64,000 nt of DNA from Inia geoffrensis (Eukaryota > Chordata > Mammalia > Artiodactyla > Iniidae). Of this stretch, positions 1-11,290 are shown one piece after another (positions within the stretch are counted from its first letter, which is position 1; each line of letters starts with the position of its first letter). The position numbers and the translations under genes were made by a program. A model generated the notes under the pieces. That model did no database searches. It saw nothing but the letters and a program-made list of their open reading frames with translations, and had not been told where the DNA came from. The stretch lies in NCBI GenBank assembly GCA_036417435.1, contig CM070919.1, positions 31,736,318 through 31,800,317 on the forward strand. Direction: 5' to 3'.

Positions 1-1009
1 TCATAAGGGTGCATTTTATCTGATGGCTCCAGGATAGAATTTAGGACGTTTCCCCCGAACCACAATCAAGGTTAGGGGTGCTGGATTTAGCTGTTATATT
101 CACATTAGGTCACTTCCCACATGAGTAGAAATACAGTGGAACCATAAGACAAAGAAAGAGCAGAAATCCCGGTGGTCTTTGCTCCTCGAGTTTGTAAAGG
201 CAAAGAAAAAGTGGAATTCTCTAAAACTGTCAACACTGAAACATCTCAGCTCAATTCTGTAGCCAAAGGTTAAGTGAGGAAGGCTAGTCTTGTTTTCTAC
301 ACACTTAACTCTCTTTTTCCTAAGCATCTTTACTTCCCATTTTGCCTGAGAGTCTCTTAAAAAGAAAATCATATTTTAAAGTGACTCTTCAGTGATACAA
401 ATACAATAGTCCTGAATATATTGGTGTCACAGTAATTGTGTTCAGAAGTTAAGATAAGCTCGACACTACAAAGCATGCACCGAATGCCTTCCCCCCAGGT
501 GGCAGGAGGCACACAATTTTAGTGACAAACTCACTGATATTTTATCTATAGGAACTGTCACAAGACGGCCATGTTAAATGGGAATACGGAAAGATGTTTC
601 CAGAATAAAAATAGGAAATGCAGTCTTTTCTTAAACATTTAGGGGCATTAGAGATGTTCCATTGAAATTTTGGTTCGACTCACTTTTGCTTATAGTTAAA
701 TATCCGATCAAGGGATAAGCAAGCATCTCATTACTGACTGGTGGCCATAGACTGGGGGCTCCTGGTTCCCCAGCTGCCAGGTACGTGCCAGGAGGCTTCT
801 GAAAGAGTCAGCCAGCCAGCCTGGAACTCACACTTCATTGAGCTGCATTTTTCCCTGAATCCTGTGTCTGTCTACACAGTGTTGATAAAGAACATTTTCA
901 ATGCGACTGAAGGTAAACTCCATCTTTCCCTTAAAGTTGAAGGATAACACGGAGTGAGCAATTGATTTAAGAGAATATTAAGACCTCTTTTATCAGTGAT
1001 CAGACACTT
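1..1009. other. Unassigned non-coding sequence
   Basis: I see no gene, RNA or repeat I can name. The two short ORFs here (68 and 90 codons) lack recognisable domains and are of the length expected by chance. Confidence 0.5.
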
Positions 1010-1135
1010 TGGATTAAACATCCCTGAACTTGAATCAGAGCTCTGCCTGTCACTGGTGCTGTGAATTTAAGGATGTTATCTGTTTTCTCTCTTGAGAAAG
1101 TGGAGGGAAAACATTACCCTTTGAGGCAAGTTTAA
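1010..1135 (+). repeat. Possible MIR SINE fragment
   Basis: The words CAGAGCTCTGCCTGTCACT and GTTATCTGTTTTCTC follow the order of the MIR core (CCAGCTCTGCCACT, then the TTACTTAACCTCTC region), but divergence is high. This is an ancient tRNA-derived SINE if correct. Confidence 0.35.
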
Positions 1136-1143
1136 ATGACCAC

Positions 1144-1490
1144 TGGTGTGGACTGAATGTGTGTATGCCCTGAAAAGACATATGTTGGGATTCTATTCCC
1201 CAGGGTGATGGTATTGGGAGGCGGGACCTTTGGGGGGTGATTAGGTCATGAGGATGGAGCCCTCATGGATGGGATGAGCGTTCTTATGAAAGAGACCCCA
1301 CGTAGATCTCTGGCCTCTTCTTCCACGTGAGAACACAGAGAGGAGAAGCCAACTGTGAACCAGGAAGGTGTCCCTCACCAGACAGTGTGTCTGCACCTTG
1401 ATCTTGGACTTCCCAACCTACAGAACTTGTTTATAAGCCACTCACTCAGGCAGTGGCATTTTGTGATAGCAGCCCAAAAGGTCTAAGAGA
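1144..1490 (+). mobile_element. Solo LTR of MLT1A type (ERVL-MaLR)
   Basis: The sequence follows the MLT1A consensus from the TGGACTGAATGTGTGT start, through GGGAGGCGGGACCTTT and TTAGGTCATGAGGATGGAGC, to CTTGATCTTGGACTTCCC and the GGTCTAAGAGA end. It is flanked by a perfect 5-bp duplication, ACCAC, at 1139-1143 and 1491-1495, which fixes both edges. No internal retroviral region adjoins it, so it is a solo LTR. MaLR elements are old non-autonomous relatives of ERVL found throughout placental mammals. Confidence 0.88.
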
Positions 1491-1495
1491 ACCAC

Positions 1496-1934
1496 CTATG
1501 AACTTTCTTCACATTGTAGCTAAGGTGCTTTTAAAAAGGAAAATGAGATTGGTATTGGCTTGTTTAAAATACTCCATCACACTTAGAAAAAGTTTAACCC
1601 CTTCCCTGATCCCCAGAGCCCTCTGATCTGACCCAATACTTTCCAGACTTCTTGCCCACCACTCTCCCTCCCAGTGACCAGGCCCCGGACTCCTGAACTC
1701 GTTCCGCCACTCATGAGCTGCACGGCAGGCCCACGCCTGCCTTGGCTGGTTGTAGAGCTCTATTCGTAGGGTTCCTGCGTGTCTGGTGCCTTCTCCTGTT
1801 GTACTTCTCTAGTCCTCCTGGTGGCCTTCTAGGGCCACATTGGCTAAACCAAACCTGGATCTCATGGTGACACCACCTGCACTGCCTAGCTGCAAATTCA
1901 GTTTCAATTATAGGATTAACACAAAGATCACTAA
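1496..1934. other. Non-coding sequence, possible L2-like fragment
   Basis: The pyrimidine-rich stretch at about 1605-1710 faintly resembles old LINE-derived sequence, but I cannot anchor it. No gene is seen. Confidence 0.25.
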
Positions 1935-2050
1935 CTGTCCCTCGCCACTAAAATGTAAGTTGCGTGAGAACAGGGTTTTTTTAAATCAAATGGCATACAC
2001 TCGGTGCCTAATGGTACCAGATGCAAGGTTGGTCCTCGATAAAGGTAGCT
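1935..2050 (+). repeat. L2/MIR-type 3' end fragment
   Basis: The order of ACTAAAATGTAAGTTGCGTGAGAAC, a short gap, then GGTGCCTAATGGTACC is the pattern of the conserved 3' end shared by L2 and its partner SINE MIR (TAAGCTCC.TGAGGGCAGG, then CTGGCACATAGTAGG). It is a short, diverged relic. Confidence 0.4.
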
Positions 2051-2909
2051 TCTTTCCTCTCACGTCATTGGTTAAGTATCTACTATGAACAAAATGCAGT
2101 GTTGGTTTGGGAAAAGGGAAGCGCTACAATAAAGTCTCTGACATCAGAAATTGGCAATATAAGCAGACTTCAACAGCAATAGTGACAGAAATATAAAAAT
2201 TTTAATGAAAAATTAAATTTCAAAATAGAGGTTTGGTACCTCCCTTAAAATCAAAGTAAATGGACAGAACATAATGTTATAGGAGGACATACACTGAAGG
2301 CTGAGGTAATCATAAAAAAGGTTTTATGGGGCAAGATTTAAGTTTTAAGCCTAGGTATTGATATTATTCTTGCAGTGATAATAGAATGAGTGAGAAGTTT
2401 TACGGGACCAAAAAAGTAAGGTGAGCTTGTGAAACAGTGATACATTTATACATAGGTTATATTTCAGTATAGGAATACATAGGAATATACATGTAATGTG
2501 AAAATAAGAAAATAATATGGTTTTAAGAACTCACTTATAGTTCTGTGATTTCTTACCTAATAAATCCCATAAGAAAAAAAAAATCTGCTTATCCCTTCAA
2601 AGATACAGACTCAGACACCAAACACTGTTGATCAGTGATCATGTGGAATGCTAGTGTGCTGTTATAAATGTTTGCGACATGAAAATATTTAATAATGCCC
2701 TGTCAAATAAAACATCATTTTACTTGGCATAATAATGATATAGTTTATAAAACTGTAAAACTATTGTGTAAAAATATCTTGTATAAGTGTAAAGATTGTC
2801 AAAGGATATACAAAGTATGTTACTCTTACCAAAATAACTAATAGACCCCAATGCTTTGCCTTAAAAAAGTCCTATCTGTTAAAGTCTAGGATGATTACAC
2901 AGCAGAACA
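2051..2909. other. AT-rich unassigned sequence
   Basis: This AT-rich stretch contains no ORF of note and no repeat I can name. Confidence 0.4.
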
Positions 2910-3135
2910 AAGCATTCGGAAGTCTGGGGCCTGGAAGCTTGGGTTTGAATTCCCACGCCTCCATTTACCGGCTGGGTCACATTCAACAAGTATTTAACCA
3001 TTTTTGTGCCCCTGTTGTCTCATCTGTAAACTGGGAATGATTATTGTGAAACTAAATCTTATGCTGTTATTAATTAATTGTAAAGCACTTATTATAGTGC
3101 CTGGCACATAGTAGGAGCTTTATAAGTGTTAGGTA
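2910..3135 (+). repeat. MIR SINE
   Basis: A good MIR: GGGTTTGAATTCCCACGCC, the conserved core TGTCTCATCTGTAAACTGGGAATGAT, and the 3' end TAGTGCCTGGCACATAGTAGGAGC lie in the right order and spacing. MIR is a tRNA-derived SINE that amplified early in mammals and was mobilised by L2. This copy is nearly complete. Confidence 0.85.
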
Positions 3136-4659
3136 AAAACCAAATAAAAACATTCAACTTCAGGATGTCTAGAAGTAATCCAAGTGGTACACTTGAATCT
3201 TACTGATTCTGTTTTAGCCCTAACTCTGGCTGAGGTGATGTGGTTGTGATCAGAACAGAGTTTAGAGTGGGCGAACCCAAAATTCTGAGTGTAGTATGGA
3301 GAGTGGTGGGGTCTATTTGGGGACAGGTGAGTTGATGAGTGAGAAATTTAGTATCAGGAAAGATGCGGAGTGGCACCATTTGAAACCAAGGAAGGGAGAG
3401 AGTGTCTGAATTCCACCAGGTGGTTTTGAGGACCCTGGGTACCACTGACCATCCTCTGAGCCTGGGATAATGGAGCAGTTGGAAAACCCCATCATAGTTC
3501 AGGAGCTGCTGCCTTTGGTCTGACTTAGTCTGCAGCTCAGACCTCACACCCTGCTGCTTGCTCCCTAGATTGCCTGTTAGGTTTAAAGGGCCCCTTGCCT
3601 ACGAATCGGACCCCACCCACACGATCAAGGTTCCTGGCATGGACCCATGGTGTGAGGTAAAATTTAAGAAGAACCCCCAGTGTCTTGGATTTTAGGGAGT
3701 TGGTACGTGCCTGTCCCTCACCACTGATGACACCTCAACTCTAGGGAACTTGTCTATCTTACTTTTGCCAGAACTTTGTCAGAGCAATGAGTTTTTGTGT
3801 GAAGTATGTTTGAAAATACTTGGAAATAAAATAGGGGTGCTGATGAGCGAGCTCACTGGAGTAGAGTATATAAATGCTGACATGCCAGAAAACACATTGG
3901 TTAGTAACTTTTCACTATTAGTTTAATAAATATTTGCTAAGTTCCTATATAAATTATTTTTTGAGAGTCACAGAAAGTTCTCATGGGGATGTACTGTCGG
4001 AGAAAAATGGATACATAAAAATGGAAAATATAATTAATTAAAATAATCGTCCATGAGAATAACTTAGCTGACTTAGTAAGTCAGAATGAAAACCCGCAAA
4101 CAAGTGCTTTAGTTCTTTATAAGGATTTCATTCTCCAGTAAAGTAGACCTAAAGCCCTAAACCAAAATCTGGTTAAAAAGTAACAGGTTATTTATTATTT
4201 ATTTATTTATTTGGTTAAAGAGTACTCTTAAATGTTTCAAGCTATATTGGGAAAATAACTGTTTTTAAAATTGGCACAATTTTTATTCTGATTAAGAATT
4301 TTCATCAGTGGTTCTCATTGCTGTTTTAGATGTTTGCTCTTTAAAATAAGGAGCTTGTTCTCCTTATCAGCTCTAAAGTAATGTAATCCCAAACTGAATT
4401 AAGTGTTTCCTCTTCAGTTTTAAATGTTGAAATCCTTGATATTTATGCCAATGGTCTTCTTTCGTGTGACTCCGTAGTACCCGATAGATGAAGACACGCA
4501 CATGGTGCAGGGGCAGCTGGGCAGAGTGGGGCTGAGGACAGGAGGAAGGGTTCAAGCCCAGAGCAAAACTCCTGCTTCCCAAAGGCTGACAGAGACAGTT
4601 CGGCTTCTGTCTTTGTGGTGACTTCTGACACCAGCTACCTGGAGCTGAGCCGTACTTCA
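3136..4659. other. Unassigned non-coding sequence with an (ATTT)n run
   Basis: I see no gene. A short ATTT-type simple repeat lies at about 4190-4212. The 115-codon minus-strand ORF at 3200-3547 has no family resemblance that I recognise and lacks supporting splice or promoter signals, so I do not call it. Confidence 0.4.
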
Positions 4660-5395
4660 CAGGTTAAGGACCCAGTCCTCTCTACAAAGCTGCTCTCACT
4701 TCAGACACCAGCAGCTACCAGGCCATCTTCACTTCTGACAAGATGGCAACCAATTTGGAGGTTTCCACCACGCTTGTACATTTGATGATTCGCTAGAATG
4801 ACTCACAGAACTTAGGGAAGTGCTGTACTTACCATTACAGTTTTATTAGAGCAAAAGGATACAAACCAGAACCAGCCAAAGGGAGAGAATCACAGGGTGA
4901 GATCTGGGGGCTGAGGAGTAGGTAGACATGAAGCGAGCTCATTGTCTTTCTGTGGAGCCCTGGGGGGCATTACCTCCTGTCAATTGGTGACAGTACTCGA
5001 GAGGATGCCAACCAGGGAAGCTCACCTAAGCCTAGTGCCCACAGTTCTTACTGGGGCTTCATTACATAGGCATGAGTGATGGAATTGGCCAAATAAGAGT
5101 TTCTAGCCTTCCTCCCCTCCCCTATTAGGTTGACATCACAGCATGTGATGCCCGAACCTTCTAACCACAGGGTTGATCTTTCTGGCTCTCCCTTCATGAG
5201 TCATCTCATTAGCCTGAACTATCTAGGCGTCTGTGTCTGTCTTGAGTCATCTTGTTAGCCTCAACTATCAAGTGTGGCCTTAGGGTATGGGTTGAGAGAC
5301 CCAGCATGAATAACAAAGACACTCCACTCACTTGGAAAATTCCAAGAGTTTAAGGCATCCTTCTAGGAATTGGGGACAAAGCTCAGTTAAATTCT
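4660..5395 (-). mobile_element. ERV-derived LTR, subfamily not assigned
   Basis: This is an LTR of a family common in placental mammals. Typical phrases are AATGACTCACAGAACTTAGG, TTTTATTAGAGCAAAAGGATACAAACCAG, ACCAGGGAAGCTCACC, CTTCATTACATAGGCATGA and GGAAAATTCCAAGAGTTT. On the minus strand the reverse complement of TTTTATT at about 4841-4847 gives an AATAAA polyadenylation signal near the 3' end, which sets the orientation. Edges are approximate because I could not find a target duplication. It may be an ERVL-type (MER21-like) LTR, but I am unsure of the name. Confidence 0.6.
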
Positions 5396-5597
5396 TTATT
5401 ATGGTACTATACAATTAAAAGTCTCTGAGTTTCTGAAGAAATGGGTTCAATATTTTACTTGTCTTTTCTTATTTTTGTTAATAATCGCCTCTCTTTCTGA
5501 CTTCTACTCTTTTTTTCTAGGTTTTTTAGTAGTGAATTCTAACTTGTTTCCTAACTCCTGCATTCTGAAACTAAGGAGGGAACTAGGTAATACAATA

Positions 5598-5712
5598 GTA
5601 TTACACTTATTGAAAAGTAGGTGCCATTCTAAGTGTTCCACATGTATCTATCTGTTAGTCATCACAACAGTCCTGTGATAGAAGTATGTTACTACCCCTG
5701 TATCAGGATCAT
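5598..5712 (-). repeat. MIR SINE fragment
   Basis: Read on the plus strand, TAGGTGCCATTCTAAGTGTTCCACATGTATC, then CATCACAACAGTCCTGTGATAGAAGTA and CTACCCCTGTATC match the reversed MIR pattern of size class, CTCACAACAACCCTATGAGG and CCCCATTTTAC. The copy is truncated. Confidence 0.6.
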
Positions 5713-5886
5713 GTTTGAGGTATATATCGGAAAATTAAAACAAAACTAATAACAACAGCAACTGCAACAAGAATGACCTAAACATGTAACAGTTTATTTT
5801 TTCATATAGAAAATGTGCAGAGGTAGTGAAACAGGAGGGAAGGGGACAGGGCACAACCTTTAAACGAATGACATAGCCATAGTACA

Positions 5887-6305
5887 TGACAAAAGACTGG
5901 TTAGAACCAACTGGGTCCAAGATGGCAGACGATCCGACTTCCAGTAGACCTTGAGCCTCATTATGCGCTCATTTTAATACATTAGCACGCTAAATGACAC
6001 ACCCACCAGAGCCGTGACAGTTCTGAGGCTAACCCTGAAAGGCCAAAAAGTGGGCAATGGCCCAATTCCTGGAAGTCTCCACCCCTTCCCCGAAATAATT
6101 GGAATAATCCTCCCACTCATTAGCGTATGAAATTACCCAGCCCATAAAAACTAACCACGCCGTGTTTCGGGGCTCTTTCCCCTCCTGAGATGGCCCACAC
6201 TCTGTCTGTGGGGTGTGTTTCTCTCTAAATAAATCTACTTCTTACCGATCACTTTGTCTCTCACTGAATTCTTTCTGCGATGAGACATCAAGCACCTCAC
6301 GTTCA
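5887..6305 (+). mobile_element. Class I-type (ERV1) solo LTR
   Basis: The start TGACAAAAGACTGGTTAGAACC, the GGGTCCAAGATGGC box, a TATA-like CATAAAAAC at about 6145, and an AATAAATC polyadenylation signal at about 6226 lie in the order U3-R-U5 with normal spacing. U5 ends near CACGTTCA. No gag, pol or env frame follows, so this is a solo LTR or one lacking its internal part. The name is not assigned and the outer edges are estimates. The TATA box could still drive antisense or alternative transcription, but the sequence does not show that it does. Confidence 0.6.
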
Positions 6306-7159
6306 CCGGGAACCGTAAGTGGTCCAGGACTGGGAGAGTGAGTAACTATAGTGTAGAGAACACGTTCTTTCCATTGTGCTTCACCATACAGACCAAGATG
6401 GCTGTTCCAGTTTCAGACATCACAGCTGCATTCTAGGCATCAGGTCAGAAGATGGAGTGACTTCTCCATTTAAAGACAGTTCTCCAAAGGGCCATACAGC
6501 ACTTATGAGTGCTTCTGATTTACAAAAGAATAATTACAGCACCATAGCTGGTCACAAGGGAACGAGAATCAAATCTACTCACACACTCAGCTTGGACAAT
6601 GGCAATGGAAATCACACTTTGCTGACTATGTTAACGTGATTTTCCTATTCCATTGTCTTCGTTAGCTTTTTCTTGCTCTCTTAGAACTCCCTGAACAAAT
6701 GGTTTGATTGTTTCTATAGGAACTTTCCTAAAGACCCTTCAGTTCTTCAGTGGGAAGCATCAAGAGACAAATTGCCCCTTAAGATTCTTTGGATCCTTCT
6801 CCTTAAAAACCCTAGTCTTATTGTTTTCACCAATCCTGGACTGTTGCGTCTTGATTCGTACCCAATCCTAATCAAACCCCTGCTTTGAAAGATCTGCCTT
6901 CGATCAAACTTTCACTTCTCCCTGCCAAAGCTTACTGAGGTGGTATTCTCCCTTACCATGTAAGCAGTGGACTCAGCACTGCTCTATCTATCTTTGATCT
7001 TTGTGTTAGTGATGTTTGAGAAGCCAGTTGTTGCCAAGAGGCTTGGAACGGTGGTCTGTATTTGGGTGCATGACTAATCCAAATAAAACTGTTTTTCTGC
7101 TACTGAGAAGCAAGGGGATACAAGTGCTGGGCTAGATAATGAACATTCTCTGCCACCAC
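6306..7159. other. Unassigned sequence downstream of the ERV1 LTR
   Basis: This may include decayed repeat (6370-6480 has phrases such as CCAAGATGGCTGTTCCAG and GCATTCTAGGCATCAGG seen in an old repeat class), but I cannot show continuity with the LTR. The 87-codon ORF at 6376-6639 has no recognisable domain. Confidence 0.3.
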
Positions 7160-7245
7160 ACCACCCCATTTTGCAGATGATTAGCCTGAGACATAGAAAG
7201 CTAAGTAACTTATCTACAGCATTCCATGTAATAAGTAGAACACCT
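7160..7245 (-). repeat. Possible MIR fragment
   Basis: GCAGATGATTAGCCTGAGACATAGAAAGCTAAGTAACTT fits a diverged reversed MIR core (GATGAGGAAACTGAGGC.CAGAGAGGTTAAGT). It is short, so confidence is modest. Confidence 0.45.
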
Positions 7246-9319
7246 GTAGAATATTTCTTTTTTGGTAGGCATTAGATTTGTCAATGCTGTCTATGGGTAT
7301 CCTGTGTACAGTATTGTATGTTGATTCAGCTAAAGATAATTACTGCCTTGTAAAAGGCTACAACTAGAGGGAAAGTCTATTGGAGAGTAACTGTCTTGAA
7401 CTTTTAGGAACAACTTAATCTCAGAGAAATAATATCTTTCAGAATTAGGTGTACTTTGTTCAATATAAATTAACCAAAATAATAGAAGGTAAAATATACA
7501 CTTATACAAAGGAGGAAACATAATCTAGGGGCTTAGATTTATGGCATATAGATAGATTAGAGGTCTAGAGTGGGAATCAAACATAGGGTTATGGCCTGAG
7601 TGAGAAAATGAATTTACAGGATTTTCTTCATTCTGTGATGCCACCAAAAGTTTACATCCTTCCTCTTTCTAAAGGATGTGTGGTGGGAGTGCCATGGTGT
7701 GTGAGTGCTCATTATTGAACGTGAATGTCTGTTGGGAGAGAGCAATATTCCTCTTTCTTTCCCAGTAATAAAAAACAAAGTAGAGTTCATAACGTTTAGA
7801 GAATGTATTAAGTCAGTGCTTCCACTCCCAATTGCTTGTAGTATCTGTTAAGGCCCAAGATGTTCTCTCCTTTTAGGCATAAGCAGATTACAAATTAAAC
7901 TTACAGTCAAGAAGGTATTCCCAGATTAAGTGTGTGGAGCCCAAATTCTGGTAAAACTATGGTATAGTAACTTAGTCTGAAAAGAAACAAGAAGAGAAGA
8001 AGGCCAATTTCTGTGTAATTAAGGAATTTCCAGACTTGAAACAAGATGTCAAAGGCGCATGGGTATTTGTTAGAGCTCTAGAAAGCAGGCCCAGGACTTG
8101 GAGAAAATGCCAAATTCTGCCTGTTCTACAGGCACGAAATAAGCCAGGAGGATGATGCTTTTCAGGGATACCCTCTGCCAAAGGCAGCAACACACGCGTC
8201 TTGATGCATATGATGCATAGAATATGTTTTCTATTATAAAAATTATATATATACAAATCATATGTATATAATTGTAGTGTGATATTTAGCCAGGAGAATA
8301 TCAAGAGAAAGTGAAATTTCAGGTCCTATAACAATCTCTAAACCAAGTCATATCTAGCTACGGGTATGAGACATAGTTAATTTAAGTTGACTGTTCCCCT
8401 TCAGGCTCCCAGAAAGAAAAAGTAACTCTTACTAGAAAGTGTAAACATTTTCCTTCATGAGTATAGAAGATCATAGAAGATAATAGATCATTATTATTGG
8501 GTCAATAGACACCTCTACAAACTACAGTGCACCAAGTGCGTAGCGCAAACACAATGAAATAGTTGTTTTAGCCATTAGGAGAGTCACTTAGTGTATGTTA
8601 TTTTGAGTTTAATGTTTTTAATTTTGTCAGATTCTTTACCAAAGTGTATGTAAACCTTTGCCAAAAATGCTTTTAATCAAAGATGTGAACCAAAAACACA
8701 AAGGCAGGGAACCGCTTATGGAAGTATCACAATGCACAATTTTAAAAAAATGAAAAAAAAGAATACCTATAATACTGGGTCTGATCATAGTTTTAACTCC
8801 TTCATTATTAACAATTTTATAGCATACTATATAATGAGATAATGGAAAAACAGGAACTGAATTACTGGAATTCTAGAATTGGCTTGAAAATCACTTTTAT
8901 ATTTTCATACCAACATGTTACATTTATTTTCTATCCATAAAAGATTGTTCACAATGAACTACTGTAGTCAGCAATCTGGTTGGGAATATAATTGGGCCAG
9001 TTATCTTTGGCATGTTTTTGAGACAAGAGTCTATTGCATACCTTACATACATTCGTGCTAGAATTATTTACCTTGTCATATATTTTAAATTTTCAGCATA
9101 TGTTGGTGACTGATTTTAGAAAAAAGAGGTAAATTGCCCTACACGTTGCTATTTTCTGTAAAGTGTTCTATAAAATTATTTCAACATCCTCTCTTGACTT
9201 AAAAAACAAGTAAATGAAATAATATAATGTTATCCAAAAAAAAAAAGAAAGAAAAAAAAAAGAACCTTAACTAGCTCACAGAAATCTTTAATTTGTTCAG
9301 AAATGTGTAGGGATTTTGC
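7246..9319. other. Unassigned AT-rich sequence
   Basis: I see no gene or nameable repeat. A-rich runs occur at about 8739-8760 and 9234-9262. Short ORFs of about 60-110 codons are not supported by any motif. Confidence 0.4.
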
Positions 9320-11290
9320 TTAGAGTATGTCAGAGAAAATAGTGCAGTAGGGAATTCAGAAGTCCATCCCTCCATAAAAGTAACAGAATCTTGGCAAAAA
9401 CTGTCAGGATCAGCATTCTCAGAAATCTGGAATCTAACCAATAGCAGCAACCAGTGAAATGCTTAATAAACAAACAAACAAACAAACAAAAAACAAAACT
9501 GAATCTCAGTAAGAACACACAGCATTGTGTTTTAATTTAGTCAGGTCCCATTTCCTACTCACCACCTTGGCAGTGGCCTTGAGGATAACAACCCACATTC
9601 CCTGTACAGATGCCAGTTCTGGAGGGAGGAGAATGGATCTCATTTGCAAAGGATTGTTTTTGTTTGTTTTGATTTGTATGGTGCCTGGCTAAAAGGGCAA
9701 TGTTTGTCAAAATCATTTACAATCAGTGTATTAGTTGCTGCTGCCTGGGGCAGTGGATGAAAGTTGGGGCAAGAAAGAGCTTAGGAACAAAGTCTGGGGA
9801 ATGAGATATTTGGGGGAATAAGAACTTTAAAAATCTTTGACATATTCCTGGGGATCTACAAGGTCATGTGTGTGCCTAGGGCTGTGCACTTACTCAGGGA
9901 AGACCTGAGGAGGTCCTAAGCTCTCACCTCAGGCTGACCTTCAAGTTCTGCACAAGCAGGAAGTGAAGACTAAGGCAGAGTTCAGACTAGCTGAGCATTA
10001 AAGTCATGTCCCAAGCACAGAGTGGGTCTACAAGCACCATCCAATCACTAGCTGACACTAAGCTAACAGAAGAGAGACTTCAGTGGCTAAATATGACAAA
10101 GAATACAGATTTTACAAAATAAGTTCAGAAAAGTAACTGAACAAACAAATAGTAAGTAGTAGAAAACAAACCCTGGGAAAGGGAGAAAATAGATTTTCAG
10201 AGTTGTCATTTCATAATGTTTTAAATATCCAGTTTTCAAAAAACATTACGAGCCATACAGAGAAACAAGAAAGTGTAACCAATGCACAGCAATTAATAGA
10301 AACTGTCTTTGTGGAAGCCCAGATATTGAACTTAACACATAAAGACTTTGAATCACCTGTGTTGAATTTGCTCATAGATAAAGGACACCATGGCCAAAGA
10401 AGTAAAGAAGTTCATGAGAATTAGGTTTCACCACATAGAGACTATCAATGAAGAGATAAAAATTTTTATAAAAAGAAACCGAACAGAAACTCTGGAGTTG
10501 AAAATACAATAATTGAAATGAAAAACTCACCAGAAGGGTTCAACAGCAGCAGTGAGCATGCAGAGGAAAGAATCAGTGAGCCTGACAATAGGTCAATTGA
10601 GTTTGTCTAGTTTGAGTAACAGAAATATAAAAAGGATGAAGAAAAATTAATAGAGTCTAAGAAACTTGTGAGATACCATCAAGCCTATTGACATAGGTAT
10701 AATGGGAGTCCCAGAAGAGGAGAGAAGGGGGGCAGAATGAATATTTGAAGAGGTAATGATGAAAAACAAAGACACATCATACTCAAACTGTCAAAAACCA
10801 AAGACGGAATCCTGAAAACAGCAAAGAGAAGCAACCTATCACATGAAGGGGAGGTATCCTCAATAAGAGAATAACATCTGATGTTGCCTCAGAAACCATG
10901 AGGTCAGAAGGCAACGGAATGACATATTCAAAGTACTGAAAGAAAAAACTGTCAACAAAGAATTCTCTATCTGGTAAAATTATCCTTTTAAATTGAAGGA
11001 GAAATTAAGACTTTTTCAGAAACATGAAACATCCAGAATGGGCAAATCCAGAGATAGGGAGGTCCAGAGACAAAAGTAGTTGCTCGGGGCCGGAGAGAAG
11101 AGGGGATGGGGAATGGCAGCTTAATGGATATGTGGTTTCTTTTTCGGATGACGGAAGTTATCTGGAATTGGGTAGTGGTGATGGCCGCACAACATTTTGA
11201 ATATACTACAAGCTACTGAAATGGTACATGTTAAAATGGTGAATTTAAGTTATGTGAATTTTAACTCAAATTAAAGAAAAAGAAAAACCT
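9320..11290 (+). mobile_element. Old L1M element: 5' region, ORF1 and 3' end
   Basis: From about 9345 the sequence follows the 5' region of old mammalian L1 (TTCAGAAGTCCATCCCTCC, then GCATTAAAGTCATGTCCCAAGCACAGAGTGGG near 9995, then CAAGAAAGTGTAACC). At 10440-11030 it follows ORF1: ACTCTGGAGTTGAAAATACAATAATTGAAATG, AATGGGAGTCCCAGAAG, CTGTCAACAAAGAATTCT. From about 11060 it jumps to an L1M 3' UTR (GGGGATGGGGAATGGCAG, then GGTAGTGGTGATGGCCGCACAAC) ending in an A-rich tail. ORF2 is therefore missing by internal deletion, or two fragments adjoin. An (AAAC)n run at about 9464-9498 interrupts the 5' part. It is a dead relic with no open frame. Confidence 0.78.

Noticed and set aside
3200..3547. 115-codon minus-strand ORF
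   Set aside because: A second frame over the same DNA is also open; no domain, no codon-use signal and no flanking signals.
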